The notes: generated by a model from the letters alone, not told the origin. Counted from the stretch's first letter, positions 42,896-51,078 are shown. The stretch is 64,000 bases of DNA from Exiguobacterium indicum HHS 31 (GCF_001939065.1 NZ_MPSZ01000001.1:372001-436000); one strand, 5' to 3'. Translations and numbers: made by a program.

Positions 42896-44143
42896 TTAAT
42901 CGAACGTCGTAAACGTCGCATGTCGTTCGACCGGATACAGTTCCGTACCGGCGACAGCGTTCAAGATCAACTGGTTCCGCGAGACGGACATACCAAGATT
43001 ATCCGCAGCCGGACCGTGTGATAATTCTAAATTAGCGGTTGCGTATAGATGGTGGGCTGTCTCGACCGAACGCACGATTTGGTAGTCGGCATCGACTTTC
43101 CAGGCATTCGGTGCTTCGAATACGATATCAAGTCGGTCGATGAAGCTCGGAAGGGATGGCGAAAAACCAGTTGCCGCAATGACGGCATCTGTTACGGACA
43201 TACGTTCATCCTCAAGTTCTTGATGTTGCATCGCAATCGTGAACCGCTCATCGTACGTAATCTCTTTTACTTCAAGATTCGCGCGGATCGCGACCTGTCG
43301 TTGTTCCTCTTCCGTCAAATCATAGAGATGGGCGTAGATCGATTGCAGGGTCTCCGGACTGATACCGTTCTGAGAGCGGGCAAACTTCTTGACCGACTCT
43401 TGTCGTACTTCGAGTGGAAGTTGGTTGAAGTACGTGACGTAGCTCGGTGAAAAAATTTCTTCTCCGAGTTTGCCGGTCTCAAGTGTCTCAAACAGTGTCG
43501 AACGCGCAATCCACTCGAGTTCAGGACGCTCTGAAGCAGGCGTCGTCAAGAGATCAAGGAAAATCTCGGCGGCACTTTGACCGGAGCCGACGATGCTGAT
43601 TTTGTTGCGCTGAAGTAAATTTGCCTTGTTCATAACATATTGCGTATTGTGGATGACGCGTTCGTCAAACGTATCCGGGATGGCGGGTTTTGAACCAGTG
43701 CCGATGACGACGTTTCGTGCTTCGAACGTTTCGCGTTTACCGGTCGAGACATCTTCGACGAGGACTTCAAAACTATCACCGGTGTCTTGCACGTCGATGA
43801 CACGTGTCGAAAAGCGGAGATCTTCAAGTTGTGTTGCGACCCAACGTAAGTAATCGTTGTAACCTTGTCTTGAAATCAGAAGTTTTTCATAGAAGTAAAA
43901 CGTGTGGAGACGGTGAATCGATCGTAAGTAATTGAGATAGGAAAACGAACTTGTCGGATCGGCGAGTGTGACGAGATCGGAGATGAAGCTCGTCTGCATC
44001 ATCGAGTCCTGGATCATCATGCCGGGATGCCATGAAAATTGTTCGCTTTCGTCAAAAAATAACGTCTTTAAATCTGTCGGATGCGCAAGTGCGCTCAATC
44101 CTAAATTCATCGGACCAATGCCAATGCCGATTAAGTCATACAT
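42896..44143 (-). CDS. Lysine/ornithine N-monooxygenase (IucD/SidA family)
   Basis: The 415-residue flavoenzyme N-hydroxylates a diamine amino acid, normally the first step of hydroxamate siderophore synthesis. It shows FAD-binding GIGIGPMNLGLSAL (residues 6-19), FSWHPGMMIQDSMMQTSFISDLVTLADPTSSFSYLNYL, NADPH-binding VVIGTGSKPAIP and KISIVGSGQSAAEIFLDLL, and the C-terminal ATGF motif (AATGFSP). No siderophore synthetase, acetyltransferase or transporter is in the neighbourhood, so the rest of the pathway must be elsewhere or absent. Whether lysine or ornithine is the substrate cannot be told. Confidence 0.9.
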   Translation of the reverse strand: MYDLIGIGIGPMNLGLSALAHPTDLKTLFFDESEQFSWHPGMMIQDSMMQTSFISDLVTLADPTSSFSYLNYLRSIHRLHTFYFYEKLLISRQGYNDYLRWVATQLEDLRFSTRVIDVQDTGDSFEVLVEDVSTGKRETFEARNVVIGTGSKPAIPDTFDERVIHNTQYVMNKANLLQRNKISIVGSGQSAAEIFLDLLTTPASERPELEWIARSTLFETLETGKLGEEIFSPSYVTYFNQLPLEVRQESVKKFARSQNGISPETLQSIYAHLYDLTEEEQRQVAIRANLEVKEITYDERFTIAMQHQELEDERMSVTDAVIAATGFSPSLPSFIDRLDIVFEAPNAWKVDADYQIVRSVETAHHLYATANLELSHGPAADNLGMSVSRNQLILNAVAGTELYPVERHATFTTFD

Positions 44144-44164
44144 AGAAAAAGCCTCCCAATTCGA

Positions 44165-44182
44165 TATTGTTCTAAAACAATA
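44165..44182. promoter_or_regulatory. Palindrome upstream of the N-monooxygenase gene
   Basis: TATTGTT-CTAA-AACAATA is a perfect 18-bp palindrome located 22-39 bases before the start codon, overlapping a possible TATTGT -10 on the minus strand. It does not look like a Fur box (TGATAATNATTATCA). Confidence 0.5.
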
Positions 44183-44220
44183 CCCGAAAAGGAAGGCGGA
44201 CGAAACGTCAGGCTGAAGCT

Positions 44221-45351
44221 TTACAGCTGGTCGGTCGTCGTTGTTTTGGTTTCGACCGTCATTGTTTTCCCATCACGGATGATCGTCAAGGAGAGCGGTC
44301 CATCTGATTTGATCAGTGCCGTTTTGATGTCAACGAATGCTTTGATTTCGGAGTCATTGATTTTCGTGATGACGTCACCTGTTTTCAGTTTAGCCGCAGC
44401 AGCTGGACTGTTCGGTTCGACTGACATGACGACGACACCTGTTTTTTGACTGTCTGGTAGTTTGACTTGATCTTTAAGATAACCGGCAGGGAACGCCGCA
44501 ACGTCTTGTAAGGACACACCGAGCGTCGGATGCTCAACTTTACCGTTTGTTTCAAGCTGTTTGAGGATTGGTAATGCATCATCGATCGGGATACTGAAGC
44601 CGACGCCTTCAACACCAGACTCAGCGATTTTCATCGAGTTGATTCCGACGAGTTGTCCTTGTTCATTGATCAAGGCACCCCCTGAGTTACCAGGGTTGAT
44701 TGCGGCATCCGTTTGAATGACTGTCGTATTGAAGTCGTCTTGTCCATCACTGTTCGTATCGACCGGTACGGTCCGGTCTTTCGAACTGACGATTCCGCGT
44801 GTGACGGAGTTTTGGAACTCACCGAGCGGGTTACCGATTGCAAGGACCGTTTGTCCGGCTTTTAAGTCCGCTGATTTCCCGAGTGTGATGACGCCCGGAA
44901 CATCGCTTGCGTCAACTTCAAGCACAGCTAAGTCATAGGTTTCGTCGCTACCAAGCAACTTGGCTGAGAGCGTCTTGCCGTCATTCAACGTTACATCGAG
45001 TTTTGATGCCCCATCGACGACGTGATGGTTCGTAATGATGTATGCTTTACCGTCCTCTTTCTTATAGATGACACCGGACCCTGAACCAGCCGCTGCTTCT
45101 TGTTGCGACATCGAGTTGCCCGCTTGATAGTTCGTTACGGTCACGACAGATTTTTGAGCCGTAGCAACTGCGTTCGTCACCGGATCATTCGATGTCGTCG
45201 AGACTTGTTTTGGCATACCATTTGATAGTGGGGTATCAGCGACCTGCTGTTCTTGATCGAGTAGGATCGGAAAGGCAACCGTAGCCGTCAAGACCGCGCC
45301 GATGATGCCTCCAGTCAATCCAGGTAAAAGTGCTTTCGTTTTTCCAGCCAT
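44221..45351 (-). CDS. HtrA-like membrane-anchored serine protease
   Basis: The 376-residue protein has an N-terminal membrane anchor (about 8-30), a trypsin-like domain with catalytic His110 (ITNHHVVDG), Asp140 (ETYDLAVLE) and Ser223 (NPGNSGGAL), and one PDZ domain (about 270-365; GDVITKINDSEIKAFVDIKTAL). It degrades or refolds misfolded exported proteins outside the membrane, like B. subtilis HtrA/HtrB/YyxA. A TGC-TATGAT extended -10 lies upstream on the minus strand. I cannot decide which paralogue it is. Confidence 0.92.
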   Translation of the reverse strand: MAGKTKALLPGLTGGIIGAVLTATVAFPILLDQEQQVADTPLSNGMPKQVSTTSNDPVTNAVATAQKSVVTVTNYQAGNSMSQQEAAAGSGSGVIYKKEDGKAYIITNHHVVDGASKLDVTLNDGKTLSAKLLGSDETYDLAVLEVDASDVPGVITLGKSADLKAGQTVLAIGNPLGEFQNSVTRGIVSSKDRTVPVDTNSDGQDDFNTTVIQTDAAINPGNSGGALINEQGQLVGINSMKIAESGVEGVGFSIPIDDALPILKQLETNGKVEHPTLGVSLQDVAAFPAGYLKDQVKLPDSQKTGVVVMSVEPNSPAAAAKLKTGDVITKINDSEIKAFVDIKTALIKSDGPLSLTIIRDGKTMTVETKTTTTDQL

Positions 45352-45478
45352 AAGTCATCATTCCTCTCTGTATGATTTCTGATTTCATCATAGCAAATGA
45401 AACAACCTCTTCACTGATTACGGGAGACATTCCGAAATGACTCATCATTCCCCATAATTCGACGACAATTTCTAAAAG

Positions 45479-45507
45479 TTGAGATAATCAGGTCAGTTCG
45501 ATACACT
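45479..45507 (+). promoter_or_regulatory. Putative promoter for the DoxX-like gene
   Basis: TTGAGA and TACACT are separated by 17 bases, 51 bases before the start codon. Confidence 0.55.
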
Positions 45508-45558
45508 GAAGCTGTCTCGAACATATATTTCATTAACAGAAAGAGAGTGTGGAACATA

Positions 45559-45909
45559 ATGCTATTGCGTCTAGTCTATGGAGCAGGATTGTTGTTTGCG
45601 GGAGTTGGTCATTTCCGTAATGAAAAAGGATTCGTCAGCATCATGCCGTCGTTCATTCCGTTCAAGCGCTTTTTCGTTCAAGTGACAGGTGTCATCGAAA
45701 TCGCTTACGGTGTCATGTTGTTGACAGGAAAAGGGGTGCACCTCGTTCGTAAGACTCTTCCTGCCTTCTTATATGCAGTCTTACCCGCAAACGTCAACAT
45801 GGCAGTCAATCCGAAGCCGATTAATGGAAAACGTCTTCCGTCTTGGTTGCTTTGGACACGGTTGCCGCTCCAATGGGGACTCGTCTCTCTTGCGAAACGC
45901 CTGAAATGA
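45559..45909 (+). CDS. DoxX-like small membrane protein
   Basis: The 116-residue protein has a DoxX-type pattern: LLRLVYGAGLLFAGVGHFRNEKGFVSIMPSFIPF at the start, then VTGVIEIAYGVMLLTGKG and LPAFLYAVLPANVNMAVNP. About four hydrophobic segments are expected in the cytoplasmic membrane. Function is unknown; some relatives occur with thiosulfate or oxidative-stress systems. The ATG is preceded by AGAGAG at 11 bases. A GTG four codons upstream has no ribosome site. Confidence 0.82.
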   Translation: MLLRLVYGAGLLFAGVGHFRNEKGFVSIMPSFIPFKRFFVQVTGVIEIAYGVMLLTGKGVHLVRKTLPAFLYAVLPANVNMAVNPKPINGKRLPSWLLWTRLPLQWGLVSLAKRLK

Positions 45910-45916
45910 ATCGGAA

Positions 45917-45945
45917 CAAAAAGCCGCCAAATTGGCGGCTTTTAT
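45917..45945. terminator. Bidirectional terminator between convergent genes
   Basis: AAAGCCGCCAA and TTGGCGGCTTT pair tightly with A- and T-runs on the two sides. Confidence 0.9.
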
Positions 45946-45947
45946 TG

Positions 45948-46712
45948 TTAAAAACGTTTGTTGACAGCAAGTAAGGAAGCTTTTGCAATCTCTTCGTAGG
46001 TAGAATCGTTCGGGTGGAACTGGTCACTCGATAAATCACGTTTGACGTCACGCACGAGATTGAACGTGTCGATGATCTCGACATCGTACTCGATACCGAG
46101 CGTCCGTGATTTTGCGTTCCAATCTTGGACGATGGCATCGAATGCTTCACCGTTTTCCGTCGCGCGGAAAGGATTATAGAGCCCGACGTAGAAGATGACA
46201 GCATCCGGATTTTGTTCTCGTAGGATACTGAACGTCTTTTTCAAGTTCGCTTGTGCCGTCGTGACGGTTTCGGCTGTCTTCTTCGCATTGAAGTTTGCGA
46301 CGCCTTCACCACGATTGAATAAGTCATTTCCGCCAATCGTCACCGAGATGACTTTTGCTTGTTTGATTGAGCGTAAGACTTCTTTTTGTTCTAGTTGTTT
46401 CAGTAAATCTTCCGTCCGGGCACCACTGACGGCAAGATTCTGGAAGCGCTCGACAGTGTTATCTTTGACAAGATCGCGTCCGACGATTGCAGCGTAACTA
46501 TTGCCGTTTGATGCTCCGACACCACGTGTCAAGGAATCACCAAGCGCGACGTACGTCCCGCCTTTTTTGACAGGCTCTTCCTTCGTAGGTGTCAAGACGG
46601 CACGTTTTGGTGGGTTGACGACGTCACTATAGGCACTGACGAAGCCGTATCCAAAGATTGCCGTCAAAACGAGTGAGACGGTTAAAAACAGGGGCCAGCG
46701 TAATCGCTTCAT
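45948..46712 (-). CDS. SGNH/GDSL-type esterase, membrane-anchored or secreted
   Basis: The 254-residue protein has an N-terminal hydrophobic segment (LRWPLFLTVSLVLTAIFGYG) and an SGNH hydrolase domain: block I VALGDSLTRGVG with nucleophile Ser, block III IGGNDLF, and block V DQFHPND with catalytic Asp and His. It resembles the YpmR-like lipase/esterases of Bacilli, which act outside the cell on lipid or carbohydrate esters. Substrate unknown. GGAGG lies before the ATG. Its promoter region also borders the ABC transporter operon (divergent). Confidence 0.9.
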   Translation of the reverse strand: MKRLRWPLFLTVSLVLTAIFGYGFVSAYSDVVNPPKRAVLTPTKEEPVKKGGTYVALGDSLTRGVGASNGNSYAAIVGRDLVKDNTVERFQNLAVSGARTEDLLKQLEQKEVLRSIKQAKVISVTIGGNDLFNRGEGVANFNAKKTAETVTTAQANLKKTFSILREQNPDAVIFYVGLYNPFRATENGEAFDAIVQDWNAKSRTLGIEYDVEIIDTFNLVRDVKRDLSSDQFHPNDSTYEEIAKASLLAVNKRF

Positions 46713-46838
46713 GAACGTTCCTCCTTCTAGGTTCTAACCTGATTGTAGCAAAAGTTGAAAGAATGTGCGGAAATGAAGTGTTCTGACAAGTCAAATGATT
46801 CATTATTCCGCTAGAATAGACAATAAGAGGTGAGAGAC

Positions 46839-47759
46839 GTGAAACCAACAGTGAAATTAGAAGGTGTAACAAAGGTGATCGGAAAAAAGACGATCATTGA
46901 TAATATCTCGTTTGAGATCCAACCAGGTGAAGTTTTTGGCTTCCTTGGACCGAACGGGGCAGGAAAAACGACGACGATCCGGATGCTCGTCGGCTTGATC
47001 AAACCGACGTCCGGTAAAATCACGGTCTGTGACTTCGACGTCCGCAAACAGTTCGTCCAAGCGATGGAGCGGATTGGCTCGATCGTTGAAAATCCAGAGT
47101 TGTATAAGTATTTAACGGGTCGCGAAAATCTACAAGTCTTTGCCCGGATGTTACCGAATGTCGATGAGGCTCGGATTCAGGAAGTCATCGATCTCGTCGA
47201 TTTGACGGCGCGTGTTGATGATCAAGTCCGGACATACTCGCTCGGGATGCGGCAGCGTCTCGGCATCGCACAAGCATTACTCGGACGACCAAGCGTCTTG
47301 ATTCTCGACGAACCGACGAATGGTCTCGATCCGATGGGGATTCGGGATTTACGTCAATTCATCCGCCGGCTCGTCGAGGAAACGGGACTGTCGGTCCTCG
47401 TCTCGAGTCATATCTTGGCTGAGATTGAAATGCTTGCCGATCGAGTTGCAATCATGAGTTATGGCAAAATCGTTCAAGTCGGAACGGTCAAGGAACTGGT
47501 CGAGTCGCTCGCACCAGGCGTTGACTGGCGTGTCGATGATGCCTTTAAGGCGAATGAGATTTTATCAGCATCCGATTTAGTCCAAGTGTCCGAAGTCGTC
47601 GATGCGAATACGGTTCATACTTTGATGGATGCAAGCAAGACACCAGCGCTCAATAAGCAGCTGCTCGAAGCAGGGGTCGAAGTCTGGACGATTGAACGGA
47701 AGGTCCAAACGCTCGAAGATCTATTCATCACGTTAACGGGAGGCGATCACATTGCGTAA
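46839..47759 (+). CDS. ABC transporter ATP-binding protein
   Basis: The 306-residue ATPase has Walker A GPNGAGKTT, signature YSLGMRQRLGIAQ, Walker B VLILDEPTNGLDP and switch His in VSSHILAEI, followed by a C-terminal extension typical of BcrA/YhcH/NatA-like ATPases. The GTG at 46839 is favoured by AAGAGGTG upstream; another GTG three codons earlier overlaps the ribosome site. It overlaps the permease gene by 8 bases. Confidence 0.92.
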   Translation: MKPTVKLEGVTKVIGKKTIIDNISFEIQPGEVFGFLGPNGAGKTTTIRMLVGLIKPTSGKITVCDFDVRKQFVQAMERIGSIVENPELYKYLTGRENLQVFARMLPNVDEARIQEVIDLVDLTARVDDQVRTYSLGMRQRLGIAQALLGRPSVLILDEPTNGLDPMGIRDLRQFIRRLVEETGLSVLVSSHILAEIEMLADRVAIMSYGKIVQVGTVKELVESLAPGVDWRVDDAFKANEILSASDLVQVSEVVDANTVHTLMDASKTPALNKQLLEAGVEVWTIERKVQTLEDLFITLTGGDHIA

Positions 47760-48750
47760 TCCGAACATGATCGGTCTCGTACGAAATGAAGTGACGAAAA
47801 TTGCTTCGAAACGTCGTTTTGCCGTCGTTGCGATCATTCTCGTCGTTCTTGTCTCGATGTTTACGTACGCACAGTACCGAGACATCCAAGAACAAATCAA
47901 AAAGCAGGGAACGCTCGATTGGCGGGTTGAGTTACAACAAGACATCGTCGACACGCAGAACCGTCTTGCTTCTAGCAGTATTCAAGATGAGTTCCGTCAG
48001 TTCCTTGAGTTTGACCTCAAACAAAATCAATACTATCTCGATAACGACATCAACCCGAACTATCCGGGAGCCCCGACGTTCATCCGGATCTTCTTCTCGC
48101 AAGGATTGACGCTGATCTTACCGCTGTTCATCATCGTCATCATGGCGGATATCGTCAGTGGGGAGCAAAATGATGGAACGATCAAGACGCTCCTGTCGCG
48201 ACCAGTCCGGCGCTGGAAGATCCTGATGGCGAAATGGTTGACGGTGTTGCTCTATACGTCGATGTTGATGGCATTGACCGTCGCCGTCTGTTACGCGATA
48301 TCCGGGATCGTCCTCGGCTATGACGGCTGGACCGCACCGATCTTGACCGGTTTCCAAGCCTCACCGAGCGGTACGTTCTCGACCGAGTTCGTGCATACGT
48401 TACCGATGTGGGAGTACCTCTTGATGGCAGTCGGTCTAGCGTGGATCGTCACAGCCGTTGTCGGAACGATCGCCTTGATGGTCTCTGTTCTCGTCAAAAA
48501 CACAGCGACAGGGATCGGGATCATGATGGCAGTCTTGATTTCCGGTACGTTACTGACGACACTCGGTTCAAGTTGGACGAGCTCGAAATATCTCGTCAAC
48601 GTCAATTTCGGACTGATCAACTATCTCGATGGACAAGCACCACCAATCGAAGGAATGACGCTTCCGTTCTCACTTGCTGTCCTCGGTTGTTGGACGGTCG
48701 CGGCGCTAATCGTTGCGTTTTGGAACTTCACACAAAAAGATATGTATTAA
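47752..48750 (+). CDS. ABC-2 type permease partner
   Basis: The 332-residue protein has an N-terminal helix (FAVVAIILVVLVSMFTYAQ), a large extracellular loop (about 45-125) and five further membrane helices (LTLILPLFIIVIMADIVS, LLYTSMLMALTVAVCYAIS and others); IVSGEQNDGTIKTLLSRPVRRWKILMAKW is the ABC-2 coupling-helix signature. It starts at TTG, with GGAGG 8 bases ahead and inside the ATPase gene. Together the pair forms a two-gene exporter of unknown substrate, of the type often linked to antimicrobial peptide or sodium resistance. Confidence 0.88.
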   Translation: MRNPNMIGLVRNEVTKIASKRRFAVVAIILVVLVSMFTYAQYRDIQEQIKKQGTLDWRVELQQDIVDTQNRLASSSIQDEFRQFLEFDLKQNQYYLDNDINPNYPGAPTFIRIFFSQGLTLILPLFIIVIMADIVSGEQNDGTIKTLLSRPVRRWKILMAKWLTVLLYTSMLMALTVAVCYAISGIVLGYDGWTAPILTGFQASPSGTFSTEFVHTLPMWEYLLMAVGLAWIVTAVVGTIALMVSVLVKNTATGIGIMMAVLISGTLLTTLGSSWTSSKYLVNVNFGLINYLDGQAPPIEGMTLPFSLAVLGCWTVAALIVAFWNFTQKDMY

Positions 48751-48752
48751 GA

Positions 48753-48789
48753 CGAACGGGTCCACCTATAGAGGGGGACCCGTTTTTCA
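48753..48789. terminator. Bidirectional terminator between convergent genes
   Basis: AACGGGTCC and GGACCCGTT pair around a 12-base loop with a TTTTT tail on the plus side. Confidence 0.82.
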
Positions 48790-49314
48790 TGGATGAAGCG
48801 ACAAACGATCGTATGTCTCGATTATTTTTTGATACTGAAGTTGTGTCGATAACGAAGCATCTACTATCAGAATCGGGGAAATCGACTGGTCCATCTGATA
48901 CTGGTGTTCTGCGAACGTACCGATCATCGATGGATCCGTCGCCGTGTGATACGTCCGGCACCAGTCAAGGAATTCATTGGAGCCTGTAAAATCTGGGTAT
49001 CGTGCTTTTTCGCGCGCGATGAGACGTTCCATCCGAACCGATTCGTCGAGCGACAGGAAGACAAGCAAGTCCCGATTGATGAAACCATCCGGATGCCAAG
49101 CGAAGACAGAGCCGGAGACGATGTAATCGTTGTAAGACATAAGATCTGCTTCATACATGGAAAATCGCTCGGAGACGTCTCGCTTTTCAGTGAACGTCGT
49201 ATCTGTCCAAAGATAATGGTCGGTATCAATCCAGGGAATCTGTTCAGCTTGCCCGATGAAGGCGCCCAGTGTACTTTTTCCGGTACCTGATCCACCAATG
49301 ATTTGAATACGCAC
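48787..49314 (-). CDS. P-loop nucleoside-kinase-like protein (DNA topology modulation FlaR-like family)
   Basis: The 175-residue protein has Walker A IIGGSGTGKSTLG at residues 5-17, then IPWIDTDHYLWTD, YIVSGSVFAWHPDGFINRDLLVFLSLD, VRMERLIAREKARY and FLDWCRTYHTATDP, the order seen in FlaR/adenylate-kinase-like proteins. Substrate unknown. I start it at the GTG (49314) because AAAGGAG lies 9 bases upstream and Walker A then sits near the N-terminus as in relatives; 18 further open codons upstream lie in the structured leader. A strong promoter drives it from 49.5 kb with a roughly 187-base leader. Confidence 0.8.
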   Translation of the reverse strand: MRIQIIGGSGTGKSTLGAFIGQAEQIPWIDTDHYLWTDTTFTEKRDVSERFSMYEADLMSYNDYIVSGSVFAWHPDGFINRDLLVFLSLDESVRMERLIAREKARYPDFTGSNEFLDWCRTYHTATDPSMIGTFAEHQYQMDQSISPILIVDASLSTQLQYQKIIETYDRLSLHP

Positions 49315-49501
49315 GACAATCGGCTCCTTTCGAAATAATGTATCGGCACGCAGAACAGGCCCGGGCATGATGCCGGACCTGTCGCTTGGAAGAACGAATT
49401 CTCCCTATGTCGCCTCGTGCAAGCACAAGACATGGAATCGAGAGGCAGTGCCTCTAATAGGAAGCCGATGCAGGTCAGCCTCCGCGCTACGTACCAATCG
49501 T
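49315..49501 (-). ncRNA. Strongly structured RNA leader or small RNA, unassigned
   Basis: On the minus strand the segment between the promoter and the P-loop gene can fold extensively. GGTACGTAG (49495-49487) pairs with CTGCGTGCC (49353-49345) to close the whole region; inside are AGAGGC/GCCTCT, CTTGTG-CTTG-CACGAG, GGGAGAA-TTCG-TTCTTCC and a long CAGGTCC/GGGCCTG stem. Two loops are the stable CUUG and UUCG tetraloop types. I could not match it to 6S RNA, RNase P, SRP RNA or any riboswitch I know. No T-run terminator is present. Confidence 0.45.
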
Positions 49502-49507
49502 ACTTTT

Positions 49508-49536
49508 ATCATACTGATTCCAAGAATTGGTGTCAA
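49508..49536 (-). promoter_or_regulatory. Strong sigma-A promoter upstream of the structured RNA
   Basis: On the minus strand a consensus TTGACA (49536-49531) and TATGAT (49513-49508) are separated by 17 bases, the strongest -35/-10 pair in this part of the window. Confidence 0.85.
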
Positions 49537-49610
49537 ACCTGCTCGAAAGGGTTTACAAACCATTCAAACCGTCAAAAGAGAGAATAACGATGATTAGAGG
49601 AGGAACGACC

Positions 49611-49703
49611 ATGGCAGATTGGGGCATCATGCTGACAGGCGTCGTCATTTGTGGGTGGTGCATCTTTAGTGCCATTTATGACGATTTCATCCGTCGCGTA
49701 TAA
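49611..49703 (+). CDS. 30-residue single-helix membrane peptide
   Basis: A short reading frame with an excellent ribosome site (GAGGAGG, 7 bases before ATG) encodes 30 residues: short acidic start MADWG, a hydrophobic helix with two cysteines (IMLTGVVICGWCIFSAIY) and a charged tail DDFIRRV. A terminator follows 14 bases after the stop. The charge pattern places the C-terminus in the cytoplasm. I do not recognise it; such peptides often regulate a membrane partner. It precedes miaA but has its own terminator. Confidence 0.65.
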   Translation: MADWGIMLTGVVICGWCIFSAIYDDFIRRV

Positions 49704-49716
49704 GACGAGCAAGTGG

Positions 49717-49743
49717 AAGCCGTCCAGAATGGGCGGTTTTTTC
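49717..49743 (+). terminator. Terminator after the 30-residue gene
   Basis: AGCCGTCC pairs with GGGCGGTT (two wobbles) around AGAAT, followed by TTTTTT. Confidence 0.78.
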
Positions 49744-49753
49744 ATTGATTTTT

Positions 49754-49782
49754 TTAATCCGAGTAAGTGGCTGTGGTACACT
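49754..49782 (+). promoter_or_regulatory. Putative extended -10 promoter for miaA-hfq
   Basis: TTAATC and TACACT are separated by 17 bases; TGG directly before the -10 gives an extended -10 motif. The start codon is 39 bases downstream. Confidence 0.5.
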
Positions 49783-49820
49783 CGAATCAGAATGAAAAGA
49801 TAGAGAATGGGTGAAGAAAA

Positions 49821-50747
49821 ATGAAGAAACAACCAGTCATCGTCATCGTCGGACCGACGGCAGTCGGAAAAACGAAGACGGGCATTGAACTAGCCAAACG
49901 ATTAAACGGAGAAGTCTTATCGGGAGACTCCGTCCAAGTCTATCAAGGCATGGATATCGGATCAGCAAAAGTGACGACCGAAGAGATGGAAGGGGTGCCG
50001 CATCATCTGCTTGATCTTGTGACACCGGATGATGAGATGAGTGTAGCGCGTTTTCAGACGGTTGCCCGAGCGACGATCGATGAGATCGCAAGTCGGGGTA
50101 AGTTACCGATCATCGTCGGTGGAACAGGGCTTTATATCCGTTCGATTTTATATGATTACCAGTTCACTGAGCAGGCGGAAGATCCAGCCTTACGGGCTGA
50201 ACTCGAAGCGTACGCGGCGACGCACGGTGCGAATGCATTGCATGACCAGTTGAAGGAACTTGATCCGGTGCGCGCCGAAGCGATTCATCCGAATAATATC
50301 CAGCGGGTCGTTCGGGCGATCGAGGTCGCACGGACCGGTCAGACACAAACGACCGGTAGTAAGCCGGCACTTTATGAGAGTCTACTGTTCGTCCTACACA
50401 TGGAAGACCGGGATCGCTTGTATGACCGGATCGATCAACGAGTAGATATGATGGTCGAAAGTGGGCTTCTTGAAGAAGTGGCGCGTCTGGATGCTGCCGG
50501 GTATCGACACACGAAGGCGCTACAAGCGATTGGTTATAAAGAGATGTTACCGGTCCTTGACGGGGCACCACTCGATCCTGCCGTCGATATGCTGAAACGG
50601 AACACGCGACGCTTCGCGAAACGTCAATTGACGTGGTTCCGTCACCAATTTGATGGCTTTTGGGTGGATATGGGAAAGTTTTCATTTGAAGAAACGTTCA
50701 AAATTATCTATGATAGAACTGTAGAGTTTCTGAAAGCGGTTAAATAA
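49821..50747 (+). CDS. miaA: tRNA dimethylallyltransferase
   Basis: The 308-residue enzyme adds a dimethylallyl group to A37 of tRNAs that read UNN codons. It has P-loop IVGPTAVGKTKTGIELAKRL (residues 8-27), substrate-binding GDSVQVYQGMDIGSAKV, PHHLLDLVTPDDEMSVARFQ, IIVGGTGLYIRSILY and the tRNA-binding GYKEMLPVLDG and RNTRRFAKRQLTWFRH. Its usual partner hfq follows at 48 bases. The methylthiolating partner miaB, which in B. subtilis lies between kbl and ymcA, is not in that place in this window. Confidence 0.97.
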   Translation: MKKQPVIVIVGPTAVGKTKTGIELAKRLNGEVLSGDSVQVYQGMDIGSAKVTTEEMEGVPHHLLDLVTPDDEMSVARFQTVARATIDEIASRGKLPIIVGGTGLYIRSILYDYQFTEQAEDPALRAELEAYAATHGANALHDQLKELDPVRAEAIHPNNIQRVVRAIEVARTGQTQTTGSKPALYESLLFVLHMEDRDRLYDRIDQRVDMMVESGLLEEVARLDAAGYRHTKALQAIGYKEMLPVLDGAPLDPAVDMLKRNTRRFAKRQLTWFRHQFDGFWVDMGKFSFEETFKIIYDRTVEFLKAVK

Positions 50748-50795
50748 GAGTTGCCCGAAGACAGAAACAGATAAAAAGAGGGGGCACGGGGAATC

Positions 50796-51044
50796 ATGAA
50801 AGCGACATACAACATTCAGGACGTCTTTTTAAATCAATTACGGAAAGATGCAGTCCCGACAACGGTTTTCTTAATCAGCGGGTATCAATTACGGGGGCTG
50901 ATCAAGTCATTCGATAACTTCACGGTCATTTTGGAGTCGGAAGGCAAACAGCAGTTGATCTACAAGCACGCAATCTCGACGTTCGCACCAGCGCGCAACG
51001 TGACGTTATATGAGCAAGAAGAGACACAAGAAGTCTCTCGCTAA
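50796..51044 (+). CDS. hfq: RNA chaperone Hfq
   Basis: The 82-residue Sm-like protein has the Sm1 motif ([41 protein letters not shown]) and the Hfq Sm2 signature [10 protein letters not shown]. It forms a hexamer binding small RNAs and U-rich RNA ends. The C-terminal tail ([15 protein letters not shown]) is short, as in other Bacilli. It follows miaA as in most bacteria and ends in a strong terminator. Confidence 0.97.
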   Translation: MKATYNIQDVFLNQLRKDAVPTTVFLISGYQLRGLIKSFDNFTVILESEGKQQLIYKHAISTFAPARNVTLYEQEETQEVSR

Positions 51045-51049
51045 GTAAA

Positions 51050-51078
51050 AAAGACGACCGGGGGGTCGTCTTTTTTTG
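51050..51078 (+). terminator. Intrinsic terminator after hfq
   Basis: GACGACC and GGTCGTC pair around GGGG, with a TTTTTTT tail. Confidence 0.92.

Noticed and set aside
44165-44182. Fur box before the N-monooxygenase gene
   Set aside because: The palindrome TATTGTTCTAAAACAATA does not fit the 7-1-7 Fur consensus.
48924-49433. 169-codon minus-strand frame overlapping the P-loop kinase and the structured leader
   Set aside because: It is a different frame of the kinase gene; the kinase frame carries the Walker A motif and ribosome site.
49315-49501. Assignment of the structured RNA as 6S RNA, RNase P RNA, SRP RNA or a known riboswitch
   Set aside because: None of the conserved core sequences I know for these classes is present (for example no GAGGAAAGUC of RNase P and no GGAAGG-type SRP loop), so I left it unassigned.
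50164-50685. 173-codon minus-strand frame inside miaA
   Set aside because: Antisense to miaA, Arg/Pro/Ser-rich, without ribosome site.
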